A stretch of 34,847 nucleotides of DNA, from contig VBNH01000052.1 of NCBI GenBank assembly GCA_005878095.1, forward strand, positions 1 through 34,847, read 5' to 3'. The notes under the pieces are model-generated. The model ran no database searches, was not told the DNA's origin, and saw only the letters and a list, made by a program, of their open reading frames with translations. The position numbers and the translations under genes were made by a program. Positions 13,704-23,296 of this stretch are shown here, piece after piece. Source of the stretch: Gammaproteobacteria bacterium (lineage in GTDB: Bacteria; Pseudomonadota; Gammaproteobacteria; Steroidobacterales; Steroidobacteraceae). Numbering within the stretch: the stretch's first letter is position 1; each line of letters starts with the position of its first letter.

Positions 13704-14972
13704 CTAGTGGATCAGGTTGGGAAACATCACGGTAATGCCGTACAGGGTGGACAGGATGACGATCGATACGACGATGCAGCCGCCGACGAGGTTCTGCGCC
13801 GGTGTGTTGCAGTATTCACCCACGGCGGTGCGATCATTGAGCAACAGTATCAGGAACACCAGCGCCGCCGGCAGCAACGTCACGGCGATCACCTGCACGA
13901 ACAAGGTGATGAGAACCAGCGGTGCGTGCGGAATGAGAACCACCAGGCCGGCGGTGACGAGCATGAGGAGGTACGTGGCGTAGAACCATGGCGCCTCGCG
14001 GATCCTGGTATTGAGCGAGTGTGCCCATCCGAAGATCTCGCCGAAGGCCCAGGAGCTCGCGAGCGAGATGCAGATTGCGCCCAGCAGGCCGGCATCGAAC
14101 AGGCCGATGGCCAGGAAGGCGCCAACGTAGCGGTCGGTCTTCATCAGCTCGGCGGCCGCCTGAGAGGCGCTGTCGATGTCGATGCCGGGAAGCACGGTCC
14201 CGGTCACGATTACGATGAAGACGGCGACGACCACGGTGACGATCGAGCCGAGCAATGTGTCGAAGCGACCCCACGGGATGTCCTTCTCGAGCATGCCCTT
14301 GTCGACGACCGCACTTTGCTGGAAGAACAGCATCCACGGAGCGATCGTGGTACCGATGTTGGCCATGAGGAAAAAGAACAGCTGGCCGTTGAGGCCGCCG
14401 GCCAGATTCGGAATCAGACCCTGGTGCACCACGTCCTGGACGGACGGGTGCACCAGAAAGGCACCCGGGATATAGATCAGGTTCAAGACGCAGAACAGCA
14501 GCGCCAGCTTCTCGAACGTCCAGTACCTGCCGTTCAGGACGATAACCGCCATCAGCAAGGTGACCGCGACGACGGTGAGCCAGGGGGGCACGCCGAATAT
14601 GGCGAGGGCCGCCGTCATGCCGACGAATTCGGTGACCAGCGTCAGCCAATCGACAATCATCAGGTCCAGGAGCGAGAACCAGCCCCAGAACGCTCCGAAA
14701 CCATCGAATATGGCCTCCGCGTGGCCACGCTTGGTAACGGCGCCCAGGCGTACGGTCATCTCCTGGACGTAGTAGGCGATCGGTATGAGGATCAGCAGGA
14801 ACCAGATCAGGTGGTAACCGTACTTCGCCCCGGTAGCGGCGTAGGTTGTGATGCCGCCCGCATCGTTATCCGCCACCATGACGACGATGCCCGGACCGGC
14901 GAGAACCAGATAGAGTCGAACCGCCTTCCAGGCCTTCCGAAAGAGATAGTAGAGCTTCGAAAAGAAATTCAC
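13704..14972 (-). CDS. Nramp-family divalent metal transporter, atypical metal site
   Basis: A 422-aa integral membrane protein with about eleven transmembrane segments and the Nramp layout. In TM1 the canonical DPGN is replaced by the DNDAGG context (VMVADNDAGGITTY). In TM6 the canonical MPH is replaced by APW (ANIGTTIAPWMLFFQQS). These changes remove the soft-metal ligand Met and resemble Nramp-related magnesium transporters more than Mn/Fe Nramps; that comparison rests on the motifs only. Co-transcription with an MgtE-N/CBS protein also favours Mg2+ or Mn2+. It acts in the inner membrane. The ATG at 14972 follows a 48-bp spacer from the DUF1348 gene. Family call is firm; substrate is inferred. 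Confidence 0.85.
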   Translation of the reverse strand: MNFFSKLYYLFRKAWKAVRLYLVLAGPGIVVMVADNDAGGITTYAATGAKYGYHLIWFLLILIPIAYYVQEMTVRLGAVTKRGHAEAIFDGFGAFWGWFSLLDLMIVDWLTLVTEFVGMTAALAIFGVPPWLTVVAVTLLMAVIVLNGRYWTFEKLALLFCVLNLIYIPGAFLVHPSVQDVVHQGLIPNLAGGLNGQLFFFLMANIGTTIAPWMLFFQQSAVVDKGMLEKDIPWGRFDTLLGSIVTVVVAVFIVIVTGTVLPGIDIDSASQAAAELMKTDRYVGAFLAIGLFDAGLLGAICISLASSWAFGEIFGWAHSLNTRIREAPWFYATYLLMLVTAGLVVLIPHAPLVLITLFVQVIAVTLLPAALVFLILLLNDRTAVGEYCNTPAQNLVGGCIVVSIVILSTLYGITVMFPNLIH

Positions 14973-15020
14973 GCCGCCGCCGTCGTGTCAGACCACGCCT
15001 ACGGGCCGCCGCGGCGATGC

Positions 15021-15518
15021 TCACAGGCCCAGGTCGCTCAGGCCGGGATGGTCCTGGGGTCTCGGGCCGGGGGCGCTCCAGCGGTACTTGCGATCCGCCG
15101 CGGCGATGGGAACGTCGTTGATGGAGGCGAAGCGCCGGCGCATCAGCCCGGCGGCGTCGAACTCCCAGTTCTCGTTGCCGTAGGAGCGGAACCAGTTTCC
15201 CGAGTCGTCGTGCCACTCGTAGGCGAAACGCACCGCGATGCGGTCCTCGCCGAACGCCCAGATTTCCTTGATGAGCCGGTAATCGAGCTCGCGGCCCCAC
15301 TTGCGGCGCAGGAACTCCTGGATGGCCGCGCGCCCGTGCAGAAACTCGGCACGGTTGCGCCACAGCGAGTCCTCGGTGTACGCGAGCGATACGCGCTGCG
15401 GATCGCGGCTGTTCCAGGCGTCCTCGGCCATCCGCACCTTGGCGACCGCGCTCGCCCACGTGAACGGCGGCTTGATGGGCGCGACCGCCGCCGGCGCGCC
15501 CGGTGTCCCGTCAGTCAT
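15021..15518 (-). CDS. DUF1348 / SnoaL-like (NTF2-fold) protein
   Basis: A 165-aa protein with the DUF1348 pattern: [84 protein letters not shown]-like segments and a final [12 protein letters not shown]. The NTF2-like cone fold often holds small hydrophobic ligands; the function of this subfamily is not known. The ATG at 15518 is fixed by a strong GGAGGAG Shine-Dalgarno and by ATGA overlap with the MFS stop, so it is translationally coupled to the exporter. The longer open frame upstream is a shadow of the MFS gene. Confidence 0.87.
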   Translation of the reverse strand: MTDGTPGAPAAVAPIKPPFTWASAVAKVRMAEDAWNSRDPQRVSLAYTEDSLWRNRAEFLHGRAAIQEFLRRKWGRELDYRLIKEIWAFGEDRIAVRFAYEWHDDSGNWFRSYGNENWEFDAAGLMRRRFASINDVPIAAADRKYRWSAPGPRPQDHPGLSDLGL

Positions 15519-16912
15519 GTCGTCTCCTCCGTCGGGCGTGCGGTGAGCCGCACGACGCTGACCAGTGCGCCGGCGAGCGCCAGGAGCGCTGCCAGGCACA
15601 GTGCGAAGTTTGAACCTGCGGCGCCGTAGGCGCGAAACAAAATGGCGACGCCGGCAGCGCCCAGGGTCTGGCCGAGCAGGCGCGCCGCGCTCAGCATGCC
15701 GCCGGCGACGCCGCTGCGGGCGCGCGGCGCGGAGTTCATGATGGCGCGATTGTTGGGGGCCTGGAAGAAGCCGAAACCCGCCCCGCACAGCGCCATGCGC
15801 CACACGAATCCCGCGGGGGTGCTGCTCGCCGGAAGGAACGCCAGCAACATGAGCCCCGCGGCCACGGCCAGCAGCCCGAGTCCTCCGAGCACGCCCGCCG
15901 GATGGCGATCCGCGAGCCTGCCGGCGAGTGGCGCGGCCACCGCCAGCGCCAGCGGCCAGGGCGTCATGAACAGGCCCGTGGCAACTGCACTGTGGCCGAG
16001 GCGCTGGATCTCGAACGGCAGCGCGACCAGCGCCGCCATCTGCGCCATGAACGAACACACCGATGTCGCGAGTGACAGGGAAAGGACGCGGATGCGCAGC
16101 AGGTCGAAAGGAATGAGCGGCGCGGCGCGCGGCAACTCGTGCCGTGCCAGCAGCCATCCGAGCCCGCAGCCGCAGCCGATCTGCACGAGCGCGAGCGCTG
16201 TTGCGGCGTGATGCGCGAGGGACTGCAGCCCGCTCAGCAGCAGGCCAAATGTGCCGGCATAGAGGGCGGCGCCCGCAGGGTTCAGCGGGCGCCGTGTGCG
16301 CTCGGTCTCCGGAAGCGCACGGATCGCGATCAGGATGGTGATCACGCCCAGCGGCACGTTGATGCCGAACAGCCAGCGCCACTGCGCCACGGCCAGCACC
16401 GCCGAAGCGATGGTGGGACCGAGAGCGGCGCAGGTGGCGACTACGAACGCGTTGATGCCGACGGCGCGCCCGAGGTGACGCTGTGGGTAGGTGAAGCGCA
16501 CCAGCGCACCGCTCACGCTCACGATGCCGGCGGCCCCGAGGCCCTGGACGAGGCGCGCGATACTGAGGACGAGCAGGGTGGGCGCGTACGCGCACGCGAG
16601 CGAGGCGAGCGTGAACACTGCCAGTCCGGCTTGGGAGACGCGCCGGTAGCCCACGACCTCTCCGAGGGAGGACAGCGGCAGCAGTACCACCAGGATCGCC
16701 AGCTGGTAGGCGTTGACGACCCAGATCGAGGCGGCGGACGTGGCGCCAAAATCACGCGCGATGGAGGGCAGCGCGATGTTGACGATGGTGCTGTCGAGCA
16801 CCGACATCGCAATCGCGAGCAAGATGGCCGCGATAGCCCAGTAGCGGCGTGGCAGCGGCAGGCCGTCCGTTGGCGGGCCGGGGCTCGGGGGGCTGACGCT
16901 TGGAGCGGACAT
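15515..16912 (-). CDS. MFS drug exporter, DHA2 (EmrB/QacA-like)
   Basis: A 465-aa major-facilitator protein. After a 20-residue Pro/Ser-rich N-terminus, TM1 carries the DHA2 signature [18 protein letters not shown] (motif D1). Motif A-like sequence follows ([10 protein letters not shown]), motif C-like sequence lies in TM5 ([19 protein letters not shown]), and a [12 protein letters not shown] loop is typical of 14-TM exporters. It is predicted to extrude organic compounds using the proton gradient; substrate unknown. It precedes and overlaps the DUF1348 gene. No regulator is adjacent, and the start is divergent from the DUF5658 gene across about 205 bp without a clear gene. Confidence 0.88.
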   Translation of the reverse strand: MSAPSVSPPSPGPPTDGLPLPRRYWAIAAILLAIAMSVLDSTIVNIALPSIARDFGATSAASIWVVNAYQLAILVVLLPLSSLGEVVGYRRVSQAGLAVFTLASLACAYAPTLLVLSIARLVQGLGAAGIVSVSGALVRFTYPQRHLGRAVGINAFVVATCAALGPTIASAVLAVAQWRWLFGINVPLGVITILIAIRALPETERTRRPLNPAGAALYAGTFGLLLSGLQSLAHHAATALALVQIGCGCGLGWLLARHELPRAAPLIPFDLLRIRVLSLSLATSVCSFMAQMAALVALPFEIQRLGHSAVATGLFMTPWPLALAVAAPLAGRLADRHPAGVLGGLGLLAVAAGLMLLAFLPASSTPAGFVWRMALCGAGFGFFQAPNNRAIMNSAPRARSGVAGGMLSAARLLGQTLGAAGVAILFRAYGAAGSNFALCLAALLALAGALVSVVRLTARPTEETT

Positions 16913-17117
16913 CCGGCGTGATCATATAGAGGTGTGAGTGCGCAGGTGTCATAACGTGGTGCGACGTGGCGCGCGGGATATGGCGCGCAGGTCGCGCGCA
17001 CCGCAGGCGCTGCGGGATGTGAGCGGCGTCACGCTCTGCCGGAACCCGTTACACGCTGCGCGTCGCTACAATGTCGGCACTGACCGCTTCAGCACGCCAG
17101 AAATAACAAGAACAACC

Positions 17118-17576
17118 GTGAGCACCACCGGGCCCGGTCCGCAGGAGCGCCGCCGCACTGATCGGCGCATGCACGTGCTGCGCGCGCTGCTGCACGGGAG
17201 CTTCAGGCCGCGGCGGCACGGGCCGCGTCGCACCGACGAGCACGCGGTGAGCGCCGTGGATTGGCATCATCCGCAATGGCTCGCGATCGCGATGCTCATC
17301 GTGGTGTCTTCCTGCGCCGATGCGCTGCTGACACTGATGCTGGTCGAGCGGGGCGCCTATGAAGCCAACCCACTGATGGCCCCGCTGGTCGGGGGCTCCG
17401 CATTCGCCTTCGCGCTGGTGAAGATCGGGCTTACGGCAGCCGGGGTGGTGCTGCTGACACAGCTGGCGCGCCTGCGGGCCTTCGGCCGCATCCCCGTGGG
17501 CGTGCTGCTGTATACGGTGCTCGCGATCTATGGCACGCTGATTGTCTACGAATTCGGGCTGCTGAACGCCCTCTAG
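17118..17576 (+). CDS. DUF5658 family membrane protein
   Basis: A 152-aa protein with a basic, hydrophilic N-terminus (about 1-50, with RRRTDRR) and about three to four transmembrane helices. The first membrane segment has SSCADALLTLMLVERGAYEANPLMAPL, the D-x-x-x-T...E-x-NP motif typical of DUF5658. Function unknown. GTG at 17118 is chosen because it gives a family-like length; the open frame runs further upstream without conserved sequence. It is a separate unit before the sucA operon. Confidence 0.75.
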   Translation: MSTTGPGPQERRRTDRRMHVLRALLHGSFRPRRHGPRRTDEHAVSAVDWHHPQWLAIAMLIVVSSCADALLTLMLVERGAYEANPLMAPLVGGSAFAFALVKIGLTAAGVVLLTQLARLRAFGRIPVGVLLYTVLAIYGTLIVYEFGLLNAL

Positions 17577-17649
17577 AGGCGCCGCGGGCGCGTTTCCCTC
17601 GGCGGCCGGCTTTTACGCTAAACTATTGGCCTGCCGGTCGTTTTTCCCC

Positions 17650-20562
17650 ATGCTCGAACCAACACCCCTCTATGGCGGCAACGCCGCCTTTCTCGACGCG
17701 CTCTACGAGCAATATCTTCTCGACCCGGCGAGCGTAGACGAGCGGTGGCGGAACTATTTCGCGCAGCTCGCGCCTGCGGGCACCGAGCGGGCGCACGGAC
17801 CGATCCGGGCGGAGATCGCGCGGCGCGCTGTGCGGGGACCGGTAGCGGCGATGCCGGCGGCCGCCGCGGGGGCGAATGCTCAGCAGGCGGCGGTGTCGCG
17901 GCTGATTCAGGTGTGGGTCAACCGCGGGCACCTGCTGGCGAGCATCGACCCCCTGGGGCTGTCCCAGCGTCCCAGGCCACGGGTGCTCGAGCTGGACTAC
18001 TTCGGCCTCACGCCGGCGGATCTCGATACCGAGTTCTTCACCGGCAGCCGCACGGAGGCGGTGCCGAAGCGCATGAAGCTCAGGGACATCCTCGCACAGC
18101 TGCAGCACATCTACGCCGGCAACGTCGGCGCGGAGTTCGCGCACATGTCCGACTCCGAGGAGCGGCTGTGGCTGCAGGATGAGTTCCAGGAGGGGCGCCT
18201 CGAGCATCGCTTCAGCCCCGACGAGCAGCGCAACATCCTCTGGCAACTCACGGCCGCCGAGGGCCTCGAGCGCTACCTGCACACCAAGTACGTCGGCCAG
18301 AAGCGCTTCTCGCTCGAAGGCGCGGATGCGTTCATTGCCCTGCTCGATGACCTCATACAGGGAGGCGGCGCCGCCGGCATCGAGGAAGTGGTCATCGGCA
18401 TGGCGCACCGCGGCCGGCTGAACGTGCTGGTGAACCTGCTGGGCAAGTCGCCCGCGGCGTTGTTCTCGGAATTCGAGGGCGCCTACGACCCGGGCCGGCT
18501 CAAGGGCTCGGGAGACGTGAAGTACCACAAGGGCTTCTCGGCGGACCTGCGCACCGCGCACGGCAACGTGCACACGGCGCTGGCATTCAATCCCTCGCAT
18601 CTGGAGGTCGTGGATCCGGTGGTGGAGGGCTCGGTGCGCGCGCGCCAGGAGCGCCGCGGTGACGTGCGCGCCGCGCGCGTACTGCCGCTGCTGGTGCACG
18701 GCGACGCCGCGTTCGCGGGCCAGGGCGTGGTGATGGAGACGCTGCAGCTGTCGCAGGCGCGCGGCTTTTTCACCGGCGGCACCGTGCACGTGATCATCAA
18801 CAACCAGGTGGGTTTCACCACTTCGGAGCCCGCCGACCTGCGTTCCACCATCTACTGCAGCGACGTGGCCAAGATGCTGGAAGTGCCGATCTTCCACGTC
18901 AACGCCGACGACCCGGAAGCGGTGGTGTTTGTGGGACGCCTGGCGCTCAAGTACCGCATGCGCTTCCGCAAGGACGTAGTGATCGACCTGGTGTGCTACC
19001 GGCGTCACGGCCACAACGAGGCGGACGAGCCGGCGGCCACGCAACCAGGCATGTACCGCGTGATCCGCCAGCATCCTACCGCGCGCCGCCTGTACGCCGA
19101 CCGGCTCATCGCCGCGGGCGTGCTCACGGAGGCCGACGCGCAGGCGATGCTGGAGCAGTACCGCAGCGGACTGGATCAGGGGCGCCCGCAGGCGCGTGCC
19201 TCGCTCGGCATGATCGGCAACAAGTACACGGTGGACTGGAGCGCCTACGGGCAGGTCGACTGGACCGAACGGGTGCCCACGGCGGTGGAGCTGCCGCGGC
19301 TGCGCGCGCTCGGTGAGCGCATCACGAGCTATCCGCAGAATTTCAGCCTGCATCCGCGCGTCGCCCAGCTGATCGCCAACCGCAGGAAGATGCTGCAGGG
19401 CGAGCAACCGCTCGACTGGGGGTGCGCTGAGACCCTCGCCTGCGCGACGCTGGTCGAGGACGGCTTCGGCGTGCGCCTCACCGGGCAGGACAGCGGGCGG
19501 GGGACCTTCTTCCATCGGCACGCGGTGCTGCACGATCAGAACACCGACGCCACCTGGATTCCGCTGCAGCACATCGCCGACCCGCAGCCGCGCGTCCAGG
19601 TGATCGATTCGGTGCTGTCCGAAGAGGCGGTGATGGGCTTCGAGTACGGCTATGCCACCACCGAGCCTAACTCGCTGGTGCTGTGGGAGGCGCAGTACGG
19701 CGACTTCGCCAACGGTGCCCAGGTCATCATCGATCAGTTCATCAGCTCCGGCGAGGCCAAGTGGGAGCGCTTCTGCGGACTGGTGCTGCTGCTGCCCCAT
19801 GGCTACGAAGGGGCGGGGCCGGAACACTCCTCGGCGCGCCTCGAGCGTTTCCTGCAGCTGTGCGCGGAAAACAACATGCAGGTGTGCGTGCCGTCGACGC
19901 CGGCGCAGATGTTCCACATGCTGCGGCGGCAGATGCGCCAGTCGTTCCGCAAGCCGCTCATCGTCATGACGCCCAAGAGTCTGCTGCGGCACGAGCTGTC
20001 GGTGTCCTCGCTCGAGGATCTCAGCCGTGGCGGCTTCGCGCGTGTGATCGGCGAGGTCGACGATGTGCCGGCGCAGCAGGTGCGGCGGGTCGTGTTTTGC
20101 AGCGGCAAGGTGTATTTCGATCTGCTGAAGGAGCGCCGCAAGGAGGCCCGGCGCGAGGTGGCCCTGGTGCGCATCGAGCAGCTCTATCCCTTTCCGAGCG
20201 ACGAGTACCAGGCGATGCTCAACCGCTACCCCAACGCGCACGAGATCGTGTGGTGCCAGGAGGAACCGCAGAATCAGGGCGCCTGGTACCAGATCCGTCA
20301 TCGGCTGCAGGAACTGGTGCCGGGACGCCGACCGGTGTTGTACGCCGGCCGCGGGCCGGCCGCGGCGCCGGCGACGGGTATCCTCAAGATCCACGAAATC
20401 GAGCAGCAGACCCTGGTGGCGGCCGCGCTGCGCTCGACTACCACCGAGGAGTCCGCGCGCGAGACCACGCGTTTGACGGCCGCTCCGGCGGTGCCAGCGC
20501 CGTCTGCGCCGTCTGCGGCGCCGGCGGCGCCGGCGGCGACCCCCATGAGAAGGCGTTCATGA
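17650..20562 (+). CDS. sucA: 2-oxoglutarate dehydrogenase E1 component
   Basis: The thiamine-diphosphate-dependent E1 subunit that decarboxylates 2-oxoglutarate and transfers the succinyl group to lipoyl-E2 in the TCA cycle. This 970-aa protein (E. coli 933) has the N-terminal E2-binding segment [30 protein letters not shown], the ThDP region [15 protein letters not shown] with NNQVGFTT, and the C-terminal transketolase part ([12 protein letters not shown]). Its last 40 or so residues form an Ala/Pro-rich tail not usual for the family. ATG 17650 is preferred over an in-frame TTG at 17626 because TAAACT (17619-17624) looks like the -10 box. It overlaps sucB by ATGA. Confidence 0.96.
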   Translation: MLEPTPLYGGNAAFLDALYEQYLLDPASVDERWRNYFAQLAPAGTERAHGPIRAEIARRAVRGPVAAMPAAAAGANAQQAAVSRLIQVWVNRGHLLASIDPLGLSQRPRPRVLELDYFGLTPADLDTEFFTGSRTEAVPKRMKLRDILAQLQHIYAGNVGAEFAHMSDSEERLWLQDEFQEGRLEHRFSPDEQRNILWQLTAAEGLERYLHTKYVGQKRFSLEGADAFIALLDDLIQGGGAAGIEEVVIGMAHRGRLNVLVNLLGKSPAALFSEFEGAYDPGRLKGSGDVKYHKGFSADLRTAHGNVHTALAFNPSHLEVVDPVVEGSVRARQERRGDVRAARVLPLLVHGDAAFAGQGVVMETLQLSQARGFFTGGTVHVIINNQVGFTTSEPADLRSTIYCSDVAKMLEVPIFHVNADDPEAVVFVGRLALKYRMRFRKDVVIDLVCYRRHGHNEADEPAATQPGMYRVIRQHPTARRLYADRLIAAGVLTEADAQAMLEQYRSGLDQGRPQARASLGMIGNKYTVDWSAYGQVDWTERVPTAVELPRLRALGERITSYPQNFSLHPRVAQLIANRRKMLQGEQPLDWGCAETLACATLVEDGFGVRLTGQDSGRGTFFHRHAVLHDQNTDATWIPLQHIADPQPRVQVIDSVLSEEAVMGFEYGYATTEPNSLVLWEAQYGDFANGAQVIIDQFISSGEAKWERFCGLVLLLPHGYEGAGPEHSSARLERFLQLCAENNMQVCVPSTPAQMFHMLRRQMRQSFRKPLIVMTPKSLLRHELSVSSLEDLSRGGFARVIGEVDDVPAQQVRRVVFCSGKVYFDLLKERRKEARREVALVRIEQLYPFPSDEYQAMLNRYPNAHEIVWCQEEPQNQGAWYQIRHRLQELVPGRRPVLYAGRGPAAAPATGILKIHEIEQQTLVAAALRSTTTEESARETTRLTAAPAVPAPSAPSAAPAAPAATPMRRRS

Positions 20563-21821
20563 CCACCGAAATCCGGGTTCCACAGCTGCCCGAGTCCATC
20601 GCCGACGCGACGCTCGTGGCGTGGCACAAGCAACCCGGGGACGCCATCCGTCGCGATGAGAATCTCGCCGATCTCGAGACCGACAAGGTGGTGCTGGAAG
20701 TTCCCGCGCCGGCCAACGGCGTGGTGCGCGAGATCCGTGTGCCGAGCGGCACGGTGGTGACCAGCGGCCAGGTTCTCGCGCTCATCGAGGAGGGCGCCGC
20801 GGCGGCCGCGGTAGCGAAGCCGGCCGGCGCTGCGGGCGCGGCAGCGGCCGCGGCTGCCAAGCCACCACCGGCTGCCAAGCCGCCACCGGCTGCCAAGCCA
20901 CCAGCGGCTGCGGACAGCGACGGCGGCAAGGATGCCGGCAAGTTGAGTCCCTCGGTACGGCGGCTGGTCGAGGAGAACCACCTCGACCCGTCCGCGATCC
21001 CGGCCTCGGGACGGGATGGCAGGCTGACCAAGTCCGACGTGGTGGGTTTTCTGAGCACTGCCGCCGCCCCGACACCGGCGGCCCGTGCACCCGCACCCCG
21101 GCCGCCGGCAGCGGCCGGCGCCCGCGCCGAGCAGCGCGTGCCCATGACGCGCCTGCGCGCCCGGATTGCACAGCGTCTCATCGAGGCGCAATCGACCCAG
21201 GCGCTGCTGACGACGTTCAACGAGGTCGATCTGAGCGCCACACAGGAACTGCGCGCGCGCTACAAGGAACGCTTCGAGAAAGAGCACGGCGTGAAGCTCG
21301 GCTTCATGTCGTTCTTCGTGAAGGCCTCGATCGAGGCGCTGAAGAGGTTTCCGGTGTTGAACGCTTCGGTGGACGGCAGCGACATCATCTATCACGAGTA
21401 CTACGATATCGGCGTCGCCGTCTCCACCGATCGCGGGCTGGTCGTGCCGATCGTGCGCGACGCCGACGCCAAGAGCTTCGCGGTGCTCGAGAAGCAGGTG
21501 GCCGACTACGCCCGCAAGGCGCGCGAGGGCTCACTCGCTCTCGAGGATCTCACCGGCGGCACCTTCACGATCACCAACGGCGGCGTGTTCGGCTCGCTCA
21601 TGTCGACGCCGATCGTCAACGCGCCGCAGAGCGCGATCCTCGGCATGCACAAGATCCAGGAGCGGCCGATGGCGGTCGGCGGGCAGATCGCCGCGCGGCC
21701 GATGATGTATCTGGCGGTGACCTACGATCACCGCATCATCGACGGCCGCGAAGCGGTGCAGTTCCTGGTCGCGATCAAGGAAGCACTGGAAGATCCGGGA
21801 CGGATGCTGCTGGGGATCTGA
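20559..21821 (+). CDS. sucB: Dihydrolipoyl succinyltransferase (E2)
   Basis: A 420-aa core of the 2-oxoglutarate dehydrogenase complex. It has an N-terminal lipoyl domain with the lipoylated lysine at ETDKVVLEV (Lys43), then a flexible Ala/Pro/Lys linker containing PPPAAK-type repeats (about 85-125). The peripheral-subunit-binding domain is [19 protein letters not shown] followed by [10 protein letters not shown] Pro/Ala second linker leads to the catalytic domain, which ends with the active-site [15 protein letters not shown] (His and Asp present). It is coupled to sucA and 7 nt from lpdA, so one operon makes the whole complex. Confidence 0.96.
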   Translation: MTTEIRVPQLPESIADATLVAWHKQPGDAIRRDENLADLETDKVVLEVPAPANGVVREIRVPSGTVVTSGQVLALIEEGAAAAAVAKPAGAAGAAAAAAAKPPPAAKPPPAAKPPAAADSDGGKDAGKLSPSVRRLVEENHLDPSAIPASGRDGRLTKSDVVGFLSTAAAPTPAARAPAPRPPAAAGARAEQRVPMTRLRARIAQRLIEAQSTQALLTTFNEVDLSATQELRARYKERFEKEHGVKLGFMSFFVKASIEALKRFPVLNASVDGSDIIYHEYYDIGVAVSTDRGLVVPIVRDADAKSFAVLEKQVADYARKAREGSLALEDLTGGTFTITNGGVFGSLMSTPIVNAPQSAILGMHKIQERPMAVGGQIAARPMMYLAVTYDHRIIDGREAVQFLVAIKEALEDPGRMLLGI

Positions 21822-21828
21822 TGTGCAG

Positions 21829-23286
21829 ATGAAGAACGACGGCAAACGACCGTCCAAGGGAGCCGATCACTTCGACGTCGTGGTGATCGGCGGCGGCCCG
21901 GCGGGCTATCCGGCTGCGATCCGCGCCGCGCAGAACAAGCTCAGCGTCGCCTGTATAGATGAGTGGAAGAACCGCGACGGCAGCGCCGCCTTCGGCGGCA
22001 CCTGCCTGAACGCGGGCTGCATCCCGTCCAAGGCGCTGCTGGAATCCACCGAGCTCTACCATCGCGTGCACGAGGAGTTCGCCGTGCACGGCATCAAGGT
22101 GTCGGGCGCGACGCTCGATCTGGCGCAGATGCAGAAGCGCAAGGGCGGCATCGTGCGCGGCATGACCCAGGGGATCCTCGCGCTGTTCAAGGCTGCCGGC
22201 GTCACCCCGCTTCAGGGGCACGGCAGACTGCTCGCCGGGCGCCGGATCGAATTCACCGCGCATGACGGCAGCCGCCGCGAGCTGTCCGCGCGGCACGTGG
22301 TGCTCGCTTCGGGGTCCGTCCCGATCGAGTTGCGCTCCGCGCCGTTCGCGGCGCCGCACATCGTGGATTCCTGGGGGGCGCTCGACTTTGACGCCGTGCC
22401 CAAGCGTCTCGGCGTCATTGGCGCGGGTGTGATCGGACTGGAATTGGGGAGCGTGTGGCGGCGCCTGGGCGCCGAGGTGGTGGTGCTGGAGGCGCTGCCG
22501 GATTTCCTGGCGTTCGCCGACCAGCAGCTCGCCAAGGAAGCGCTGCGGCACCTGAGGAAACTTCGCCTCGACATTCGCCTGGGCGCCAAGGTCACGGGCG
22601 CCGCGGTGTCGGGCGCGACGGTCGCTGTCACCTACGAGGATGCGAAAGGCGCGCAGCGCCTCTCTGTCGAGCGGCTGGTGGTGGCGATCGGTCGCCGCCC
22701 CTACACCGGGGATCTGCTCGGGCCCGATACCGGCGTGCAGCTGGACGAGCGCGGCTTCATCAGCGTCGATCACGCCTGCCGCACCGGCGTGGAGGGCGTG
22801 TGGGCGATCGGGGACTGCGTACGCGGCCCGATGCTGGCGCACAAGGGCAAGGAGGAGGGCGTGATGGTCGCGGACCTGATCGCCGGCCGCTTCGGCGAGG
22901 TCAATTACAAGGTGATTCCAGCGGTCATTTACACCGCACCGGAGATCGCCTGGGTCGGCCTCACCGAGGAGCAGGTCAAGGCGAGCGGCCGCGAATACAA
23001 GACCGGCGTGTTCCCGTTCCTCGCCAGCGGCCGGGCGCGCGCCCTGGAGCAGGCCGCCGGCTTCGCGAAGATCGTGGCCGCGCGCGACGACGACGAGATC
23101 CTGGGCGTGCACATCGTAGGCCCCATGGCCGGGGAGTTGATCGCGGAGGCGGTGCTGGCGATGGAGTACTCGGCCAGCAGCGAGGATCTGCAGCGCACCA
23201 TCCACGCGCATCCGACGCTCGCCGAGGCGCTGCACGAGGCGGCGCTGGCCGCCGACGGGCGCTCCATCGACGCAATCAACCGTTGA
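21829..23286 (+). CDS. lpdA: Dihydrolipoyl dehydrogenase (E3)
   Basis: A 485-aa flavoenzyme that reoxidises the dihydrolipoyl group of E2 and passes electrons to NAD+. The FAD-binding motif is [14 protein letters not shown] (about residues 17-30). The redox-active disulfide is in [16 protein letters not shown] (Cys-x4-Cys), NAD-binding is [16 protein letters not shown], and the C-terminal active-site His-Glu is in [18 protein letters not shown] 21829 starts 7 nt after the sucB stop; an in-frame GTG at 21823 is possible. It is the last gene of the operon and converges on relA with a 10-bp gap, too small for a separate terminator. Confidence 0.96.
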   Translation: MKNDGKRPSKGADHFDVVVIGGGPAGYPAAIRAAQNKLSVACIDEWKNRDGSAAFGGTCLNAGCIPSKALLESTELYHRVHEEFAVHGIKVSGATLDLAQMQKRKGGIVRGMTQGILALFKAAGVTPLQGHGRLLAGRRIEFTAHDGSRRELSARHVVLASGSVPIELRSAPFAAPHIVDSWGALDFDAVPKRLGVIGAGVIGLELGSVWRRLGAEVVVLEALPDFLAFADQQLAKEALRHLRKLRLDIRLGAKVTGAAVSGATVAVTYEDAKGAQRLSVERLVVAIGRRPYTGDLLGPDTGVQLDERGFISVDHACRTGVEGVWAIGDCVRGPMLAHKGKEEGVMVADLIAGRFGEVNYKVIPAVIYTAPEIAWVGLTEEQVKASGREYKTGVFPFLASGRARALEQAAGFAKIVAARDDDEILGVHIVGPMAGELIAEAVLAMEYSASSEDLQRTIHAHPTLAEALHEAALAADGRSIDAINR

Positions 23287-23296
23287 CGGCCCCGCC

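Noticed and set aside
13644-15629. A 661-aa plus-strand open frame across the Nramp and DUF1348 genes
   Set aside because: Its composition (Gln, Asp, His, Arg-rich, no hydrophobic pattern) is that of an antisense shadow, and the minus-strand genes it covers are clear families.
17623-20394. A 923-aa open frame antisense to sucA
   Set aside because: It has no recognisable domain, is His/Arg/Leu-rich as expected from the complement of a GC-rich gene, and lies opposite a certain gene.
20860-20910. Tandem repeat in sucB
   Set aside because: It is the usual Ala/Pro/Lys-rich flexible linker after the lipoyl domain, expressed as a few PPPAAK units, and not a mobile or regulatory repeat.
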